From positions 385,329-449,328 of the forward strand of contig NZ_LMUK01000041.1 in the NCBI RefSeq assembly GCF_009766005.1: a DNA stretch of 64,000 nt. The letters run 5' to 3'. A model generated the notes under the pieces. That model ran no database searches, was not told the origin of the DNA, and saw only the letters and a list, made by a program, of their open reading frames with translations. Positions 34,201 to 41,923 of this stretch are shown here, piece by piece. A program made the translations under genes and the position numbers. Each line of letters opens with the position of its first letter. Position 1 is the first letter of the stretch. Origin of the DNA: Bradyrhizobium sp. S69. Its GTDB lineage: Bacteria > Pseudomonadota > Alphaproteobacteria > Rhizobiales > Xanthobacteraceae.

Positions 34201-34976
34201 TTGAGGAAGCTCATCAGGCCCGAAGAACGTCCGCCGCCGGAGAGCTTTTCGCCTTCGCCGCGCAGCCGCGAGAAGTTGGAGCCGGTGCCGGAGCCATACT
34301 TGAACAGGCGCGCCTCGCGGACCCAGAGGTCCATGATGCCGCCCTCGTTGACGAGGTCGTCACCCACGCCCTGGATGAAGCAGGCATGCGGCTGCGGATG
34401 CTCGTAGGAGGATTTCGATTTGGTCAGCTTGCCGGTGAAGGGATCGACATAATAATGGCCCTGGCCGGGGCCATCGACGCCGTAGGCCCAATGCAGTCCG
34501 GTGTTGAACCATTGCGGCGAATTCGGCGCGACCATCTGCTTGGCCAGCATGAAGCGTAGTTCGTCATAGAAGGCTTGCGCGTCTTCTTCCGACGAGAAGT
34601 ACTTGCCCTTCCAGCCCCAATAGGTCCAGCAGCCGGCGAGGCGGTCGAACACCTGCCTGGCGGAGAGTTCGCTGACGTAGCGCTCGTTCTCGGGAAGCTG
34701 GCTAAGCGCCTCGGTGTCCGGCACCGAACGCCACAGCCAGGACGGCACGGTCTCTTCCTCGACCTTCTTCAAGCGCGCGGCGACGCCGGCCTTGCGGAAG
34801 TACTTTTGGGCCAAGACGTCGGAGGCGACCTGCGACCAGAATTGCGGCACCTCGACGTTTTCGAGACGAAACACCACCGAGCCATCGGGGTTACGGATCT
34901 CAGATGTCGTTAATCTGAAATCAATCCCTGCGTAGGGTGACTGTCCCTGAGTGGTGTTACGCCGTTCGATTCGCAT
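31233..34976 (-). CDS. nrdJ: Vitamin B12-dependent (class II) ribonucleotide reductase
   Basis: 1247 residues. The alpha-barrel core includes PHACFIQGVGDDLVNEGGIM and the active-site region NPCSEYMFLDDTACNLASAN; GECGHFSLVRNGTCMKCDTC at the C terminus gives closely spaced Cys pairs, used for redox turnover or zinc. The size, and the absence of a separate nrdB, match the large adenosylcobalamin-dependent NrdJ of alphaproteobacteria. It reduces ribonucleotides to deoxyribonucleotides independently of oxygen and needs cobalamin. An intrinsic terminator follows. Upstream there is a gap of over 700 bp to the divergent EamA gene, holding an NrdR-box-like sequence but no recognisable cobalamin riboswitch. 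Confidence 0.97.
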   Translation of the reverse strand: MRIERRNTTQGQSPYAGIDFRLTTSEIRNPDGSVVFRLENVEVPQFWSQVASDVLAQKYFRKAGVAARLKKVEEETVPSWLWRSVPDTEALSQLPENERYVSELSARQVFDRLAGCWTYWGWKGKYFSSEEDAQAFYDELRFMLAKQMVAPNSPQWFNTGLHWAYGVDGPGQGHYYVDPFTGKLTKSKSSYEHPQPHACFIQGVGDDLVNEGGIMDLWVREARLFKYGSGTGSNFSRLRGEGEKLSGGGRSSGLMSFLKIGDRAAGAIKSGGTTRRAAKMVVVDADHPDIETYIDWKVKEEQKVAALVTGSKLNQRHLKAVLKACVNCEGSGDDCFDPEKNPALRREIKLARRSMVADGMIKRVIQFARQGYKEIDFPVYDTDWDSEAYLTVAGQNSNNSVSLKDDFLRAVETDGDWNLIGRTNKKVTKTLKARDLWEKIGHAAWASADPGLHFNTTMNDWHTCKASGDIRASNPCSEYMFLDDTACNLASANLITFYNTSTKLFDVESYEHLCRLWTVVLEISVMMAQFPSKAIAELSYEFRTLGLGFANIGGLLMTMGLSYDSKEGRALCGALTAIMTGTSYATSAEMARELGPFPGYKKNAAHMLRVIRNHRRAAHGESRGYEGLAVNPVPLDFGSVPQVNVVERAKFAWDQALELGEQHGFRNAQTTVVAPTGTIGLVMDCDTTGIEPDFALVKFKKLAGGGYWKIINRAVPEALRTLGYRESDIAEIEAYAVGHGSLSNAPGINVSTLKTKGFTDEAIAKVEAALPTAFDIKFAFNKWTFGEDFIRDTLGIGAEAIAAPGFDLLAAVGFTKREIEAANVHICGAMTVEGAPHLKAEHYNVFDCANPCGKVGKRYLSVESHIRMMAASQPFISGAISKTINMPNDATVEDCKSAYLMSWKLALKANALYRDGSKLSQPLNSQLISDEDEEDDAVEAFYDKPMAARTAQVSEKIVEKLVERIVVMREREKMPDRRKGYTQKAVVGGHKVYLRTGEYDDGRIGEIFIDMHKEGAALRSFINNFAIAVSLGLQYGVPLEEYVDAFTFTRFEPAGPVQGNDSIKYATSILDYVFRELAVSYMSRFDLAHVDPSESNFDAMGKGVEEGKQPEQPNNKYLSKGLTRSRTDNLVVMRNVATPETEARGTSNVTTMAAHGATARHGDAHEGAVALKQEPQHDLSPTEKLEALQWSKAGAAQAAQPSKAERRAEAKAKGYEGEMCGECGHFSLVRNGTCMKCDTCGSTTGCS

Positions 34977-35712
34977 GGTCGTGCCCCGTTCTTTCCATAA
35001 CCGGCCCGCTGTCGCAGCGGTTTGCCGGATGTCATTCCATGAGCGGACGCCAGGTCGCGGTTATATCCGCGATCCCGATCATCCGCAGCTCAACCGGGTT
35101 GCCCGGCCCGTCTTTCGCTCCCCGCCGGCGCCGTTACGCGCCTTGCGTGAAGCAGCCCCAATTCAACGCGCCAACTCAGCCATCAGACCCATTTTTCGGG
35201 ACCCGTTTTCGAGCCCGTTTGGCGCCCGGAAAAGGCTCAGAATTCGGAGCAAACAGCCCCGATCACCCGTGCCTTACCCGGCGTTCGGAATGCTCATTCT
35301 GGAACCCTGTCAGGGAGTTCGGCGGGACTGAAAACCACCCGACACCGAACCATCCAAAACTAGGCCGACTCCGTTGCACCCGTCAAGGATTAGTACGTGT
35401 TCCTGAATCAAATACTAAATATGGTGGAAAAGGGAGGAAACCAGGGGGCAGGCCGCGCCTCGGTTGGGGCCAAGTATCAGTGAGTCCTCACGGATTCCCA
35501 AGCGGAAAAAATTTGTTCCGGGGTGTGGATTAAGGCTTCCACCCGCTGTTCACAGGGCAGGTATTTTTTGCAGCCCTTGGGCGGTCCGGGCATTGCACTT
35601 CAGAGACTCACGTAGCGCTACGGGATGTTGCGGCAGGCATGCCGTTGCGGCGATGGTATCACGCCTCGATCAGCGGCAATGTGACGCCGATTCCATCCTC
35701 CATCGCAGTTTC
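34977..35712. other. Non-coding leader and promoter region between nrdJ and the EamA gene
   Basis: 736 bp with no convincing gene. It should hold the nrdJ promoter and a long 5' leader on the minus strand, and the EamA promoter on the plus strand. Visible elements are the NrdR-box-like site at 35412-35427, a purine run (GGAAAAGGGAGGAAACCAGG) at about 35426, and the short direct repeat GTTGCGGC at about 35627 and 35644. The frames crossing it upstream of 35713 look spurious. Confidence 0.6.
35412..35427. promoter_or_regulatory. NrdR-box-like sequence upstream of nrdJ
   Basis: ATACTAAATATGGTGG agrees with about 12 of 16 positions of the general NrdR box (ACAC-A-ATAT-T-GTGT form). It lies about 440 bp upstream of the nrdJ start. 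No clear second box at the expected spacing was found, so the assignment is tentative. Confidence 0.35.
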
Positions 35713-36612
35713 ATGACAGAATCAAAACCGACCCACGCGCGTGCGCGGCTTGCGCCCACGGGACTGATCTTCCTCGCCATCACCTCGATCGGCTGGGGAT
35801 TCAATTGGCCGGTCAGCAAATATTTGCTCACCACCTTGCCGCCGTTGACGGTGCGCGGCTGCACCGGCGTGGTCGGCGCGCTGTGTCTTGCCGCGCTGGC
35901 GCGGTCGCAGGGCCAAAGCCTGAAAGTCCCGCGCGCGCTGTGGCCGCGGCTGATGCTGGCCGCGCTGCTCAATGTCGGCTGCTGGATGGTGCTGATTGGG
36001 CTGGCGTTGCTCTGGCTGCCGGCCAGCGAAACCGCCTTGATCGCCTACACTATGCCGGTATGGGCGGCGATCATGGCCTGGCCGGTGCTCGGCGAGCGGC
36101 CGACGCCGTTGCGCCTGATCGCGCTGGTGCTGGCATTCGGCGGGCTCGCCACCATCATGGGCGGCAATGGGCTGGCGGCGAGTGCGGCCCAACTGCCGGG
36201 CATCCTGCTGGCGCTGGCGGGTGCGATCGGGTTTGCGCTCGGCACCGTGCTCTCCAAGAAACGCCCCTTGCAGCTGCCGCCGTTTTCGGCCGCGGCCTGG
36301 CAGGTTGGCCTCGGCTGCCTGCCGGTGGCGATCGCGGGGCTACTGATAGAGACCACGCCTCCGGCGGCGCTGACCCCGTTGGTCTGGCTGTTGATGTTCT
36401 ACTCGGTCGCGATCGCGTTTTGCCTTTGCTACATCACCTGGTTCGGCGCGTTGGCGCGGCTGCCGGCCTCGGTGGCGGCGATCGGCACCATGGCGGTGCC
36501 GGTGATCGGCGTGGTGGTCTCCGCGCTGACGCTGCACGAGCCGTTCGGCATCACCCAGATCGCAGCGCTGGCTCTAACGGTGGGCGGCGTCGCGCTGGCG
36601 GCGCTGTCCTGA
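35713..36612 (+). CDS. EamA/DMT family permease
   Basis: 299 residues with about ten membrane segments. The N-terminal repeat opens TGLIFLAITSIGWGFNWPVS and the second follows LPGILLALAGAIGFALGTVL, the usual pattern of EamA exporters. ATG 35713 (MTESKPTHAR) is the natural start; the frame extends to 35464 but that part is non-coding in appearance. Substrate unknown. It converges with the hybrid histidine kinase at 36642. Confidence 0.92.
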   Translation: MTESKPTHARARLAPTGLIFLAITSIGWGFNWPVSKYLLTTLPPLTVRGCTGVVGALCLAALARSQGQSLKVPRALWPRLMLAALLNVGCWMVLIGLALLWLPASETALIAYTMPVWAAIMAWPVLGERPTPLRLIALVLAFGGLATIMGGNGLAASAAQLPGILLALAGAIGFALGTVLSKKRPLQLPPFSAAAWQVGLGCLPVAIAGLLIETTPPAALTPLVWLLMFYSVAIAFCLCYITWFGALARLPASVAAIGTMAVPVIGVVVSALTLHEPFGITQIAALALTVGGVALAALS

Positions 36613-36641
36613 ACCGCACGCAACGACCGCGAGGCTAGCTC

Positions 36642-38951
36642 CTAACTCGTTTGGCCCTTCAGCGCCTGGCGTATCATCTGGGCCAGTTGCGCCTTGCGAT
36701 AAGGTTTGGTCAGCAGCAGCACGCCGTGATCGAGCCGGCCATGGTGCACGATCGAGTTGTCGGTGTAGCCCGAGGTGTAGAGCACCTTCAATCCGGGGCG
36801 ATGCTTGGCCACCGCTTCGGCCAGTTGGCGGCCGGTCATGCCGCCGGACAGGATGACATCGGTAAACAGCAGGTCGAACGGCTCGCCGTTCTCGACCAGC
36901 GCCATCGCGGTGCGGCTGTCGGCGGCGGCGATGGTCCGGTAGCCGAGGCCGTGGAGCTGGGCTACCACGAAATTGCGCACCAGCGGATCGTCCTCGACCA
37001 CCAGGATGGTCTCGCTGCCGCCGGCGATCGGCGCGGCGGCAGGCAGTGCGGCATCCGCGCCCGCGGCGGCGGGCGGCAGATAAAGCCGGATCGTGGTGCC
37101 GTGGCCGGGCTCGCTGTAGATCTTGATGTGGCCGCCGGATTGCTTGACGAACCCGTACACCATGCTCAATCCGAGGCCGGAGCCTTTGCCGACTTCCTTG
37201 GTGGTGAAGAACGGCTCGAACACCTTGTCGCGGATGTCGGCCGGCATGCCGGTGCCGGTATCGCTGACCGCGAGCATCACGTAGGGGCCCGGCCGCATAT
37301 CCGCATTGGCCTCGGCGTAGGCCTCGTCGAGCACGACATTGCGCGTCTCCAGCAGCAGCTTGCCGCCGTCCGGCATCGCATCGCGGGCGTTGATCGCCAT
37401 GTTGAGCACGGAGTTGGCGAGTTGCGACGGGTCGATATGCGACGTGGTGTTGCCGCGCTCCAGGATGGTCTCGATCTCGATCTGCTCGCCGAGGGTGGGG
37501 CGCAGCAGTTTTTCGATATCGAGAACCGCATGGTTGATATCGACGTTGCGCGGTTGCAGCGTCTGCTTGCGCGCGAAGGCGAGCAGATGCTTGATCAGTT
37601 CGGCGCAGCGCTCGGCGGCGTCGTCGATCAGTCGGGCCACGCTTTGCAGCTCCGGCTGGCGCGCAAGCTCCGCCACCAGTGTTTCGGTGGTGCCGGTGAT
37701 CACCGTCAGCATGTTGTTGAAGTCGTGGGCGACGCCGCCGGTGAGTTTTCCGATCGCATCCAGCTTCTGGGCCTGTTGCAGCAGGCGCTCGGTGTCGCGG
37801 GCGGCCGTGATGTCGTGATAGACCAGTGCTGCCCCGCTGATCGCGCCGGAGGCGTCGTGCAGCGGCGCGCCCGACACCACGAGATGAACGATCTCGCCGC
37901 TGCCGTGCCGATGCGAGATCATTTCCTTGCCGTCGAAATGTTCGCCGCGGAGCGCACACGACGACGGCAGTTCATCCGCAGGCATCGGCGTTGTGCCGTC
38001 GCCGCGGTAAACCACGGCGGTCTTGCCCAACTGCGCGATGTTCATGCCGGGCCGGTAGGTCAGTACGGTTTGCGCTGCCGCGTTCGCCAGCACGATGATG
38101 CCCTTGGTGTCGATCACCAGCACGGCTTCCGCCATGCTGTTGAAGGTGCCTTGCAACACCGAGGACGAGTGGCGAAGCTCTTCATGCGCGGCCAGCAAGT
38201 GCTCGGTGCGCTCGGCGACCGCCGCTTCAAGGGTTTCGTTTTCGGCCCTGGAGGCGCTCAGCGAGGTCTCCATCGTTCGGCTCGAGCGGCGGACGTCGCG
38301 GATCAGGATCGCGGCAAGCAGCAGGATCAACAGCGCGCCGACCAGATCGATCCCCAGCAGAACGATTCGGGTCTGGCGCGAAGCCGCCGATCGGATCGCG
38401 AGCAGCCGTTGTTCCTCGGCCGCGAGCCTGTCGAAATTGGCGCTGATCGCGTCCATCGCCGCCCGGCCTTCGGACTTGGCGTTCAGTGCCGCGATGCCCG
38501 CGCTGTCGCCCGCCGTGTGCAGCCGAACCAGTTCACCGCTGACCGCAAGCCGGCGCGCAATCAGTTCCCGGGTGTTTTCCAATAGTCGCGTCTGGACCGC
38601 ATTGTCGTTGGTGGACTCGATCAGCTCATTCAGCGCCGGCCCGATCCGGTCGCGGGTTTCGTTGAATTCCGCGACGTAATTTGGATTGTTGCTGAGCAGA
38701 AAGCCGCGCGAGGCGCTCACGGCGCGGCTGATCAGAAATCGCATATCGGAAAATTTCTGCAACGCGGCCAGGGTGTGATCGACCCAGATCGCATCGGATC
38801 GCGACTTGACGTCAAGGCCGATCGAGGCGGCGCTGATGATCAACAGGATCGCAAGGCCTGTCCCCAGAACGGCACGCTGCGACACCACCGTCGGGGGATT
38901 TCCACGTCGACGTTGCCGTTGGAATTCACTGGGCGAGACGAGCGTTCGCAA
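36642..38951 (-). CDS. Hybrid sensor histidine kinase (CHASE3-like, PAS, HisKA, HATPase, receiver)
   Basis: 769 residues. Membrane segments at about 26-46 and 196-218 enclose a periplasmic helical CHASE3-type sensor (SRAVSASRGFLLSNNP region). A PAS domain follows at about 265-390. The kinase has the phosphate acceptor His409 in GGVAHDFNNML, the N-box at 521 (NARDAMPDGG), DTGTGM and GLGLSM, then a receiver with acceptor Asp698 (FTDVI) and TKPYRK. The VAHDFNN type is common among FixL-like hybrid kinases. No separate regulator gene is next to it, so the output partner is unknown. It is a single gene ending near the convergent EamA gene. Confidence 0.94.
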   Translation of the reverse strand: MRTLVSPSEFQRQRRRGNPPTVVSQRAVLGTGLAILLIISAASIGLDVKSRSDAIWVDHTLAALQKFSDMRFLISRAVSASRGFLLSNNPNYVAEFNETRDRIGPALNELIESTNDNAVQTRLLENTRELIARRLAVSGELVRLHTAGDSAGIAALNAKSEGRAAMDAISANFDRLAAEEQRLLAIRSAASRQTRIVLLGIDLVGALLILLLAAILIRDVRRSSRTMETSLSASRAENETLEAAVAERTEHLLAAHEELRHSSSVLQGTFNSMAEAVLVIDTKGIIVLANAAAQTVLTYRPGMNIAQLGKTAVVYRGDGTTPMPADELPSSCALRGEHFDGKEMISHRHGSGEIVHLVVSGAPLHDASGAISGAALVYHDITAARDTERLLQQAQKLDAIGKLTGGVAHDFNNMLTVITGTTETLVAELARQPELQSVARLIDDAAERCAELIKHLLAFARKQTLQPRNVDINHAVLDIEKLLRPTLGEQIEIETILERGNTTSHIDPSQLANSVLNMAINARDAMPDGGKLLLETRNVVLDEAYAEANADMRPGPYVMLAVSDTGTGMPADIRDKVFEPFFTTKEVGKGSGLGLSMVYGFVKQSGGHIKIYSEPGHGTTIRLYLPPAAAGADAALPAAAPIAGGSETILVVEDDPLVRNFVVAQLHGLGYRTIAAADSRTAMALVENGEPFDLLFTDVILSGGMTGRQLAEAVAKHRPGLKVLYTSGYTDNSIVHHGRLDHGVLLLTKPYRKAQLAQMIRQALKGQTS

Positions 38952-39405
38952 TCGGTTTTCTCAGACATCGGTTAAGGGCCGTGGACGGCGCGTTTGGTGG
39001 AGTGAACGGCTTGCGCGGGCGAAGCGTTGCACCGGGTTGAAGGATCATTTCGACAAAATCGGACGAGGGTGAGATATCGATCGGCATACTGTCGCAACTC
39101 GCGGTTCGCCGCTGAGGCGGACTTCAACGGCCAATTGAACCATTGCGTCGTCGTCGACCACGAGAGCACGCGGCACTTATCAATTTCCCCCAGAGGCAAC
39201 CGAGCGGAACCCGGCGCGGAATTTTCGATGCGACAGAATCATGTCGTCTTTCGGCAATTAGGGCCGAAATGGGTCGATGCGTCTGCACGCTAGAATGCAT
39301 AGCAGATCGAGGTTCCCCGATGCCAACCTCACGAAGTTTAGATTGGACAAAATCGCCAGCGCCGCGTCGGGCCACATCTCAGGCTGCATGAAAAATAATT
39401 GCACG

Positions 39406-39435
39406 AAAAAGGACGGCGCAACGAATGCGCCGTCC
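39406..39435 (-). terminator. Terminator-like hairpin downstream of the BA14K gene
   Basis: GGACGGCGCA (39411-39420) pairs perfectly with TGCGCCGTCC (39426-39435) around a 5-base loop. The A-run at 39406-39410 gives a U-tail on the minus-strand transcript. Confidence 0.6.
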
Positions 39436-39458
39436 TCTCTCATCGAAGTCTCATCTAT

Positions 39459-39542
39459 AGCGTTTTCGAGCCAACGGGTCGCGCGAATGCGCGCCCGATG
39501 ACAGGCTCCGTGGGCACCGGTTCGCGTGAAGAAAACGCGTCA
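39459..39542. repeat. Intergenic repeat, copy 2 (inverted copy of 4451-4537)
   Basis: Runs from AGCGTTTTCGAGCCAACGGG to GAAGAAAACGCGTC. It differs from the reverse complement of copy 1 at only a few positions (CCGTGGGCACC against CCGTAGCCACC). Confidence 0.75.
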
Positions 39543-39572
39543 AAACAAAAGAGCTCTATGCGGAATCCGTGG

Positions 39573-40067
39573 TTACGGGCAGGGATGCCGGTAGCCGTCA
39601 TTGCCCATATAGGTTCCGGAACGCGGGTCATAGGAGCGGTAGGTCTGCATGCAATACGACACCGAATCGTCGCCGCCGGGCGCCGGCGCAACCGCGACTG
39701 CGCCGTCATCATAGCCGTTGTCATAATAGGCGGGACCGGGAGCGGGCGCGTAATAGCCGGGGCCGTAGCCCTGTGACGCGATGGCGCCACCGATCACCGC
39801 GCCGGCGATCGCACCGCCAATCAGGGCACCGCCTCCACCGCCGTGGTAGCCGCCACCGCCGCGATAGCCGCCGCCGTTAAAGCGCGGGCCACCACCACCA
39901 CCAGGACGCCCGCCGCCGCCACCGGGGCGGAAACCGCCGCCGGGATGGCCGCCGCCGCGAGCAGCGCCCGCGTGGCCCGGCGCCTGAGCGAAGCTGGCTT
40001 GGGGCATCAGGACAGGCAGCACCAAAGCCATCACGGCTGCGGCACTCAAAACTTTAAGACGGTTCAT
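39573..40067 (-). CDS. Glycine-rich secreted BA14K-like protein
   Basis: 164 residues. A signal peptide at about 1-27 (VMALVLPVLMPQASFAQA), then a Gly/Arg/Pro-rich region, a small hydrophobic stretch (ALIGGAIAGAVIGGAIA) and the C-terminal YCMQTYRSYDPRSGTYMGND ending in YRHPCP, the signature of the BA14K family of Brucella and Bradyrhizobium. The role is uncertain; BA14K of Brucella was described as an immunoreactive and lectin-like protein. The start at 40067 is chosen over 40091 because a GGAGCC site precedes it. Confidence 0.9.
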   Translation of the reverse strand: MNRLKVLSAAAVMALVLPVLMPQASFAQAPGHAGAARGGGHPGGGFRPGGGGGRPGGGGGPRFNGGGYRGGGGYHGGGGGALIGGAIAGAVIGGAIASQGYGPGYYAPAPGPAYYDNGYDDGAVAVAPAPGGDDSVSYCMQTYRSYDPRSGTYMGNDGYRHPCP

Positions 40068-40182
40068 GATCAGGCTCCAGTGGCGGGACACGCCAACCCG
40101 CTCGACGGGCGGCAGTTCCCCGGCCTCGCACCCAATTGTGCGCGACGATCAGGCTGTCAGGTCTGAACTGTAAGTAAAATGA

Positions 40183-40212
40183 ACGAATTGTCGGGATTCC
40201 GCGACAATTCGT
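40183..40212. promoter_or_regulatory. Perfect 11-bp inverted repeat between BA14K and NDUFA12 genes
   Basis: ACGAATTGTCG (40183-40193) and CGACAATTCGT (40202-40212) flank an 8-bp centre. The divergent spacer 40068-40366 (299 bp) holds nothing else notable. It could be an operator or a structured leader; no T-run follows. Confidence 0.5.
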
Positions 40213-40366
40213 CACCGCGGGCGACGGTTCGCAGGTCGCCCAAAAGAGCACGTCGCCTGGAAGATCTAATCGCGGCACTTCAACGGGGCTTTTCGGCGTG
40301 AACTGGACTTTTCGGCGCGCGGATGGCATCAGGAGCGCAGGCGATCCTCGAACCGGCCATGCTCTG

Positions 40367-40780
40367 ATGAAGCAGTTTTTCCTGAAGATGTTCACGTGGT
40401 GGAACGGCCAGACCTTTGGCACCCAATTGTGGACATGGCGGTTCGGCGAACTGGTGGGCGAGGACGAGCAGGGCAACCGCTATTTCCGCACCGCGGGCCG
40501 CAAGATCGATCCGACGCTCGGCTTCGAACGGCGCTGGGTGGTCTATAACGGCTACGCCGAAGCGACGCGGGTGCCGCCGTCCTGGCATGGCTGGCTGCAT
40601 CACACCGTCGATGTCGCGCCGACCGAAGAAGCCTACACTCCGCGTGAATGGGAAAAGGCGCATATCCCGAACATGACCGGGACACCGGCGGCCTACCGTC
40701 CGTCGGGCTCGACCATGGCGAGCGGCCGCCGTCCCAAGGCCACCGGCGATTACCAGCCGTGGACGCCGGGTAGTAACTGA
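40367..40780 (+). CDS. NADH:ubiquinone oxidoreductase accessory subunit NDUFA12 family
   Basis: 137 residues. GTQLWTWRFGELVGEDEQGN, ERRWVVYNGYAEATRVPPSW and HGWLHHTVDVAPTEE are the conserved blocks of the NDUFA12/B17.2 subunit. In alphaproteobacteria it is an accessory complex I subunit encoded outside the nuo operon. The start at 40367 (MKQFFLKM) fits the family. In related genomes this gene is commonly near DUF2155, aat and accBC genes; here those genes lie at 49-62 kb in the same window. Confidence 0.95.
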   Translation: MKQFFLKMFTWWNGQTFGTQLWTWRFGELVGEDEQGNRYFRTAGRKIDPTLGFERRWVVYNGYAEATRVPPSWHGWLHHTVDVAPTEEAYTPREWEKAHIPNMTGTPAAYRPSGSTMASGRRPKATGDYQPWTPGSN

Positions 40781-41052
40781 TCTCCGGCCGCGCCTTTTAC
40801 TCGATCAGCCTGTGAACAACGGGAACAGCGGGGACATCTGTCGCCGAACGTTGGAGCGTGCTTGCGCTTGCGACGGCATCGCGGCTCAATGGGACATCTT
40901 ACGGAGATGGGAGACCATCGCATCGGTTCGGGCAACAGTTCGCGACTGCCCCGATTTGCAGCGGCACCCGATCAGGATACGGCTGGGAGATAGGCCCCCG
41001 GCGCAGAGGTTCTGAAATCGCCCGTCAATGTGGCGCCACCGTAGGACAGGAA

Positions 41053-41082
41053 AGGCCGTCTGGGAAACCAGGCGGCCTTTTT
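41053..41082 (+). terminator. Terminator hairpin, possibly bidirectional
   Basis: AGGCCGTCTGG (41053-41063) pairs with CCAGGCGGCCT (41068-41078), with one G-U pair and a GAAA loop, followed by TTTTT. It lies 270 bp after the NDUFA12 stop. On the other strand it could also end the isonitrile hydratase transcript. Confidence 0.7.
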
Positions 41083-41116
41083 CATTTTCATGGGATGAAG
41101 TTGTTTCGAACCTAAG

Positions 41117-41803
41117 TTATCCCAATCGCGCGGCGGCGCGGTGGATGGCTTCGCTGCGGCGTGGCTGGGTGACGGCGATCCTTTCCTGCATCCGCGCCAG
41201 AACGTCCGGCGGCGCGGCGTCGGGCGAGCCGGCGTTGAACGGCGGCGCCGGATTATATTCGAGTCGCAACTGAATCGCCTCGGCGGTGGGGCGGTCGACC
41301 AGGATCGACACCAATGTCAGCGCGAAATCGATTCCGGCGGTGACGCCGCCGCCGGTCACGCGGTTGCGGTCGACAACGACGCGGCTCTTGGTCGGCACCG
41401 CACCAAACTCGCCGAGGAACTCCATCGCCGTCCAATGCGTCGTGGCGCGATAACCGCGCAGCAAACCGGCCGCGCCCAGCACCAGCGATCCGGTGCAGAC
41501 CGAGGTGATGTATTTGGCGCCGTCGGCCTGGCGGCGCAGGAAGTCGAGCATCTCCTCGTCGTTGACCATGTCGTCGGTGCCGGCGCCGCCGGGGACGCAG
41601 ATCACGTCGAGCTGCGGGCAGTCGGCGAAGGTGATCGTCGGCGTCAGCGTCAGCACCGCGTCGCTCGCGACCGGCTCGATGCGCTTCCAGATCAGATGCA
41701 CCTTGGCGCCGGGCAGGCTTGAAAACACCTGCAACGGCCCGGTCATGTCGAGCTGGGTCACCTTTGGAAAAATCACGAGGCCGATCTGAAGTGGGGCGGA
41801 CAT
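41117..41803 (-). CDS. inhA: Isonitrile (isocyanide) hydratase
   Basis: 228 residues, DJ-1/PfpI fold. The sequence closely follows Pseudomonas isonitrile hydratase: IFPKVTQLDMTGPLQVFSSL, VHLIWKRIEPV, FADCPQLDVICVPGG, ITSVCTGSLVLGAAGLL and the C-terminal RLEYNPAPPFNAGSPD. Asp19 and the nucleophile Cys103 are spaced as Asp17 and Cys101 of the Pseudomonas enzyme. It hydrates isonitriles to N-substituted formamides. The start at 41803 (MSAPLQ) has GGAG upstream. It is divergent from a GlxA regulator at 41924, its likely activator. Confidence 0.9.
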   Translation of the reverse strand: MSAPLQIGLVIFPKVTQLDMTGPLQVFSSLPGAKVHLIWKRIEPVASDAVLTLTPTITFADCPQLDVICVPGGAGTDDMVNDEEMLDFLRRQADGAKYITSVCTGSLVLGAAGLLRGYRATTHWTAMEFLGEFGAVPTKSRVVVDRNRVTGGGVTAGIDFALTLVSILVDRPTAEAIQLRLEYNPAPPFNAGSPDAAPPDVLARMQERIAVTQPRRSEAIHRAAARLG

Positions 41804-41845
41804 ACGAGAGCTCCAAATGTTGCTGGCGAGGTTTTGCTTGACCAC

Positions 41846-41883
41846 GCCATTCTGGCATGATCGTCTGATGTCTGAAATGACAT
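41846..41883. promoter_or_regulatory. Short dyads between isonitrile hydratase and GlxA regulator
   Basis: GCCA-TTC-TGGC at 41846-41856 and ATGTC-TGAAAT-GACAT at 41868-41883 are perfect short inverted repeats in the divergent spacer. The first resembles GCCA-ATGG-TGGC at 3377-3388, in front of the other GlxA regulator. Confidence 0.35.
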
Positions 41884-41923
41884 ATTTCCCTCATTTAGAG
41901 ACGCGCACCCCCGAGGCCTCGTC

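Larger units (their letters stand above)
38952..39572. other. Non-coding interval between the hybrid kinase and BA14K genes
   Basis: 621 bp. Contains the terminator-like hairpin at 39406-39435 and the repeat at 39459-39542. The remainder shows no frame with protein-like composition or a ribosome site that I can support. Confidence 0.6.

Noticed and set aside
33591..34559. 322-residue frame antisense to nrdJ
   Set aside because: Shadow of the NrdJ gene; no protein-like motif and Ala/Val/Arg bias.
34977..35460. Cobalamin riboswitch upstream of nrdJ
   Set aside because: The GCCACTG/B12-box pattern could not be found on the minus strand.
36651..38585. 644-residue frame antisense to the hybrid kinase
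   Set aside because: The kinase frame has all catalytic motifs; the antisense frame has none.
39124..39501. Small frames in the 38952-39572 interval
   Set aside because: They have no ribosome site and cross a terminator hairpin or repeat.
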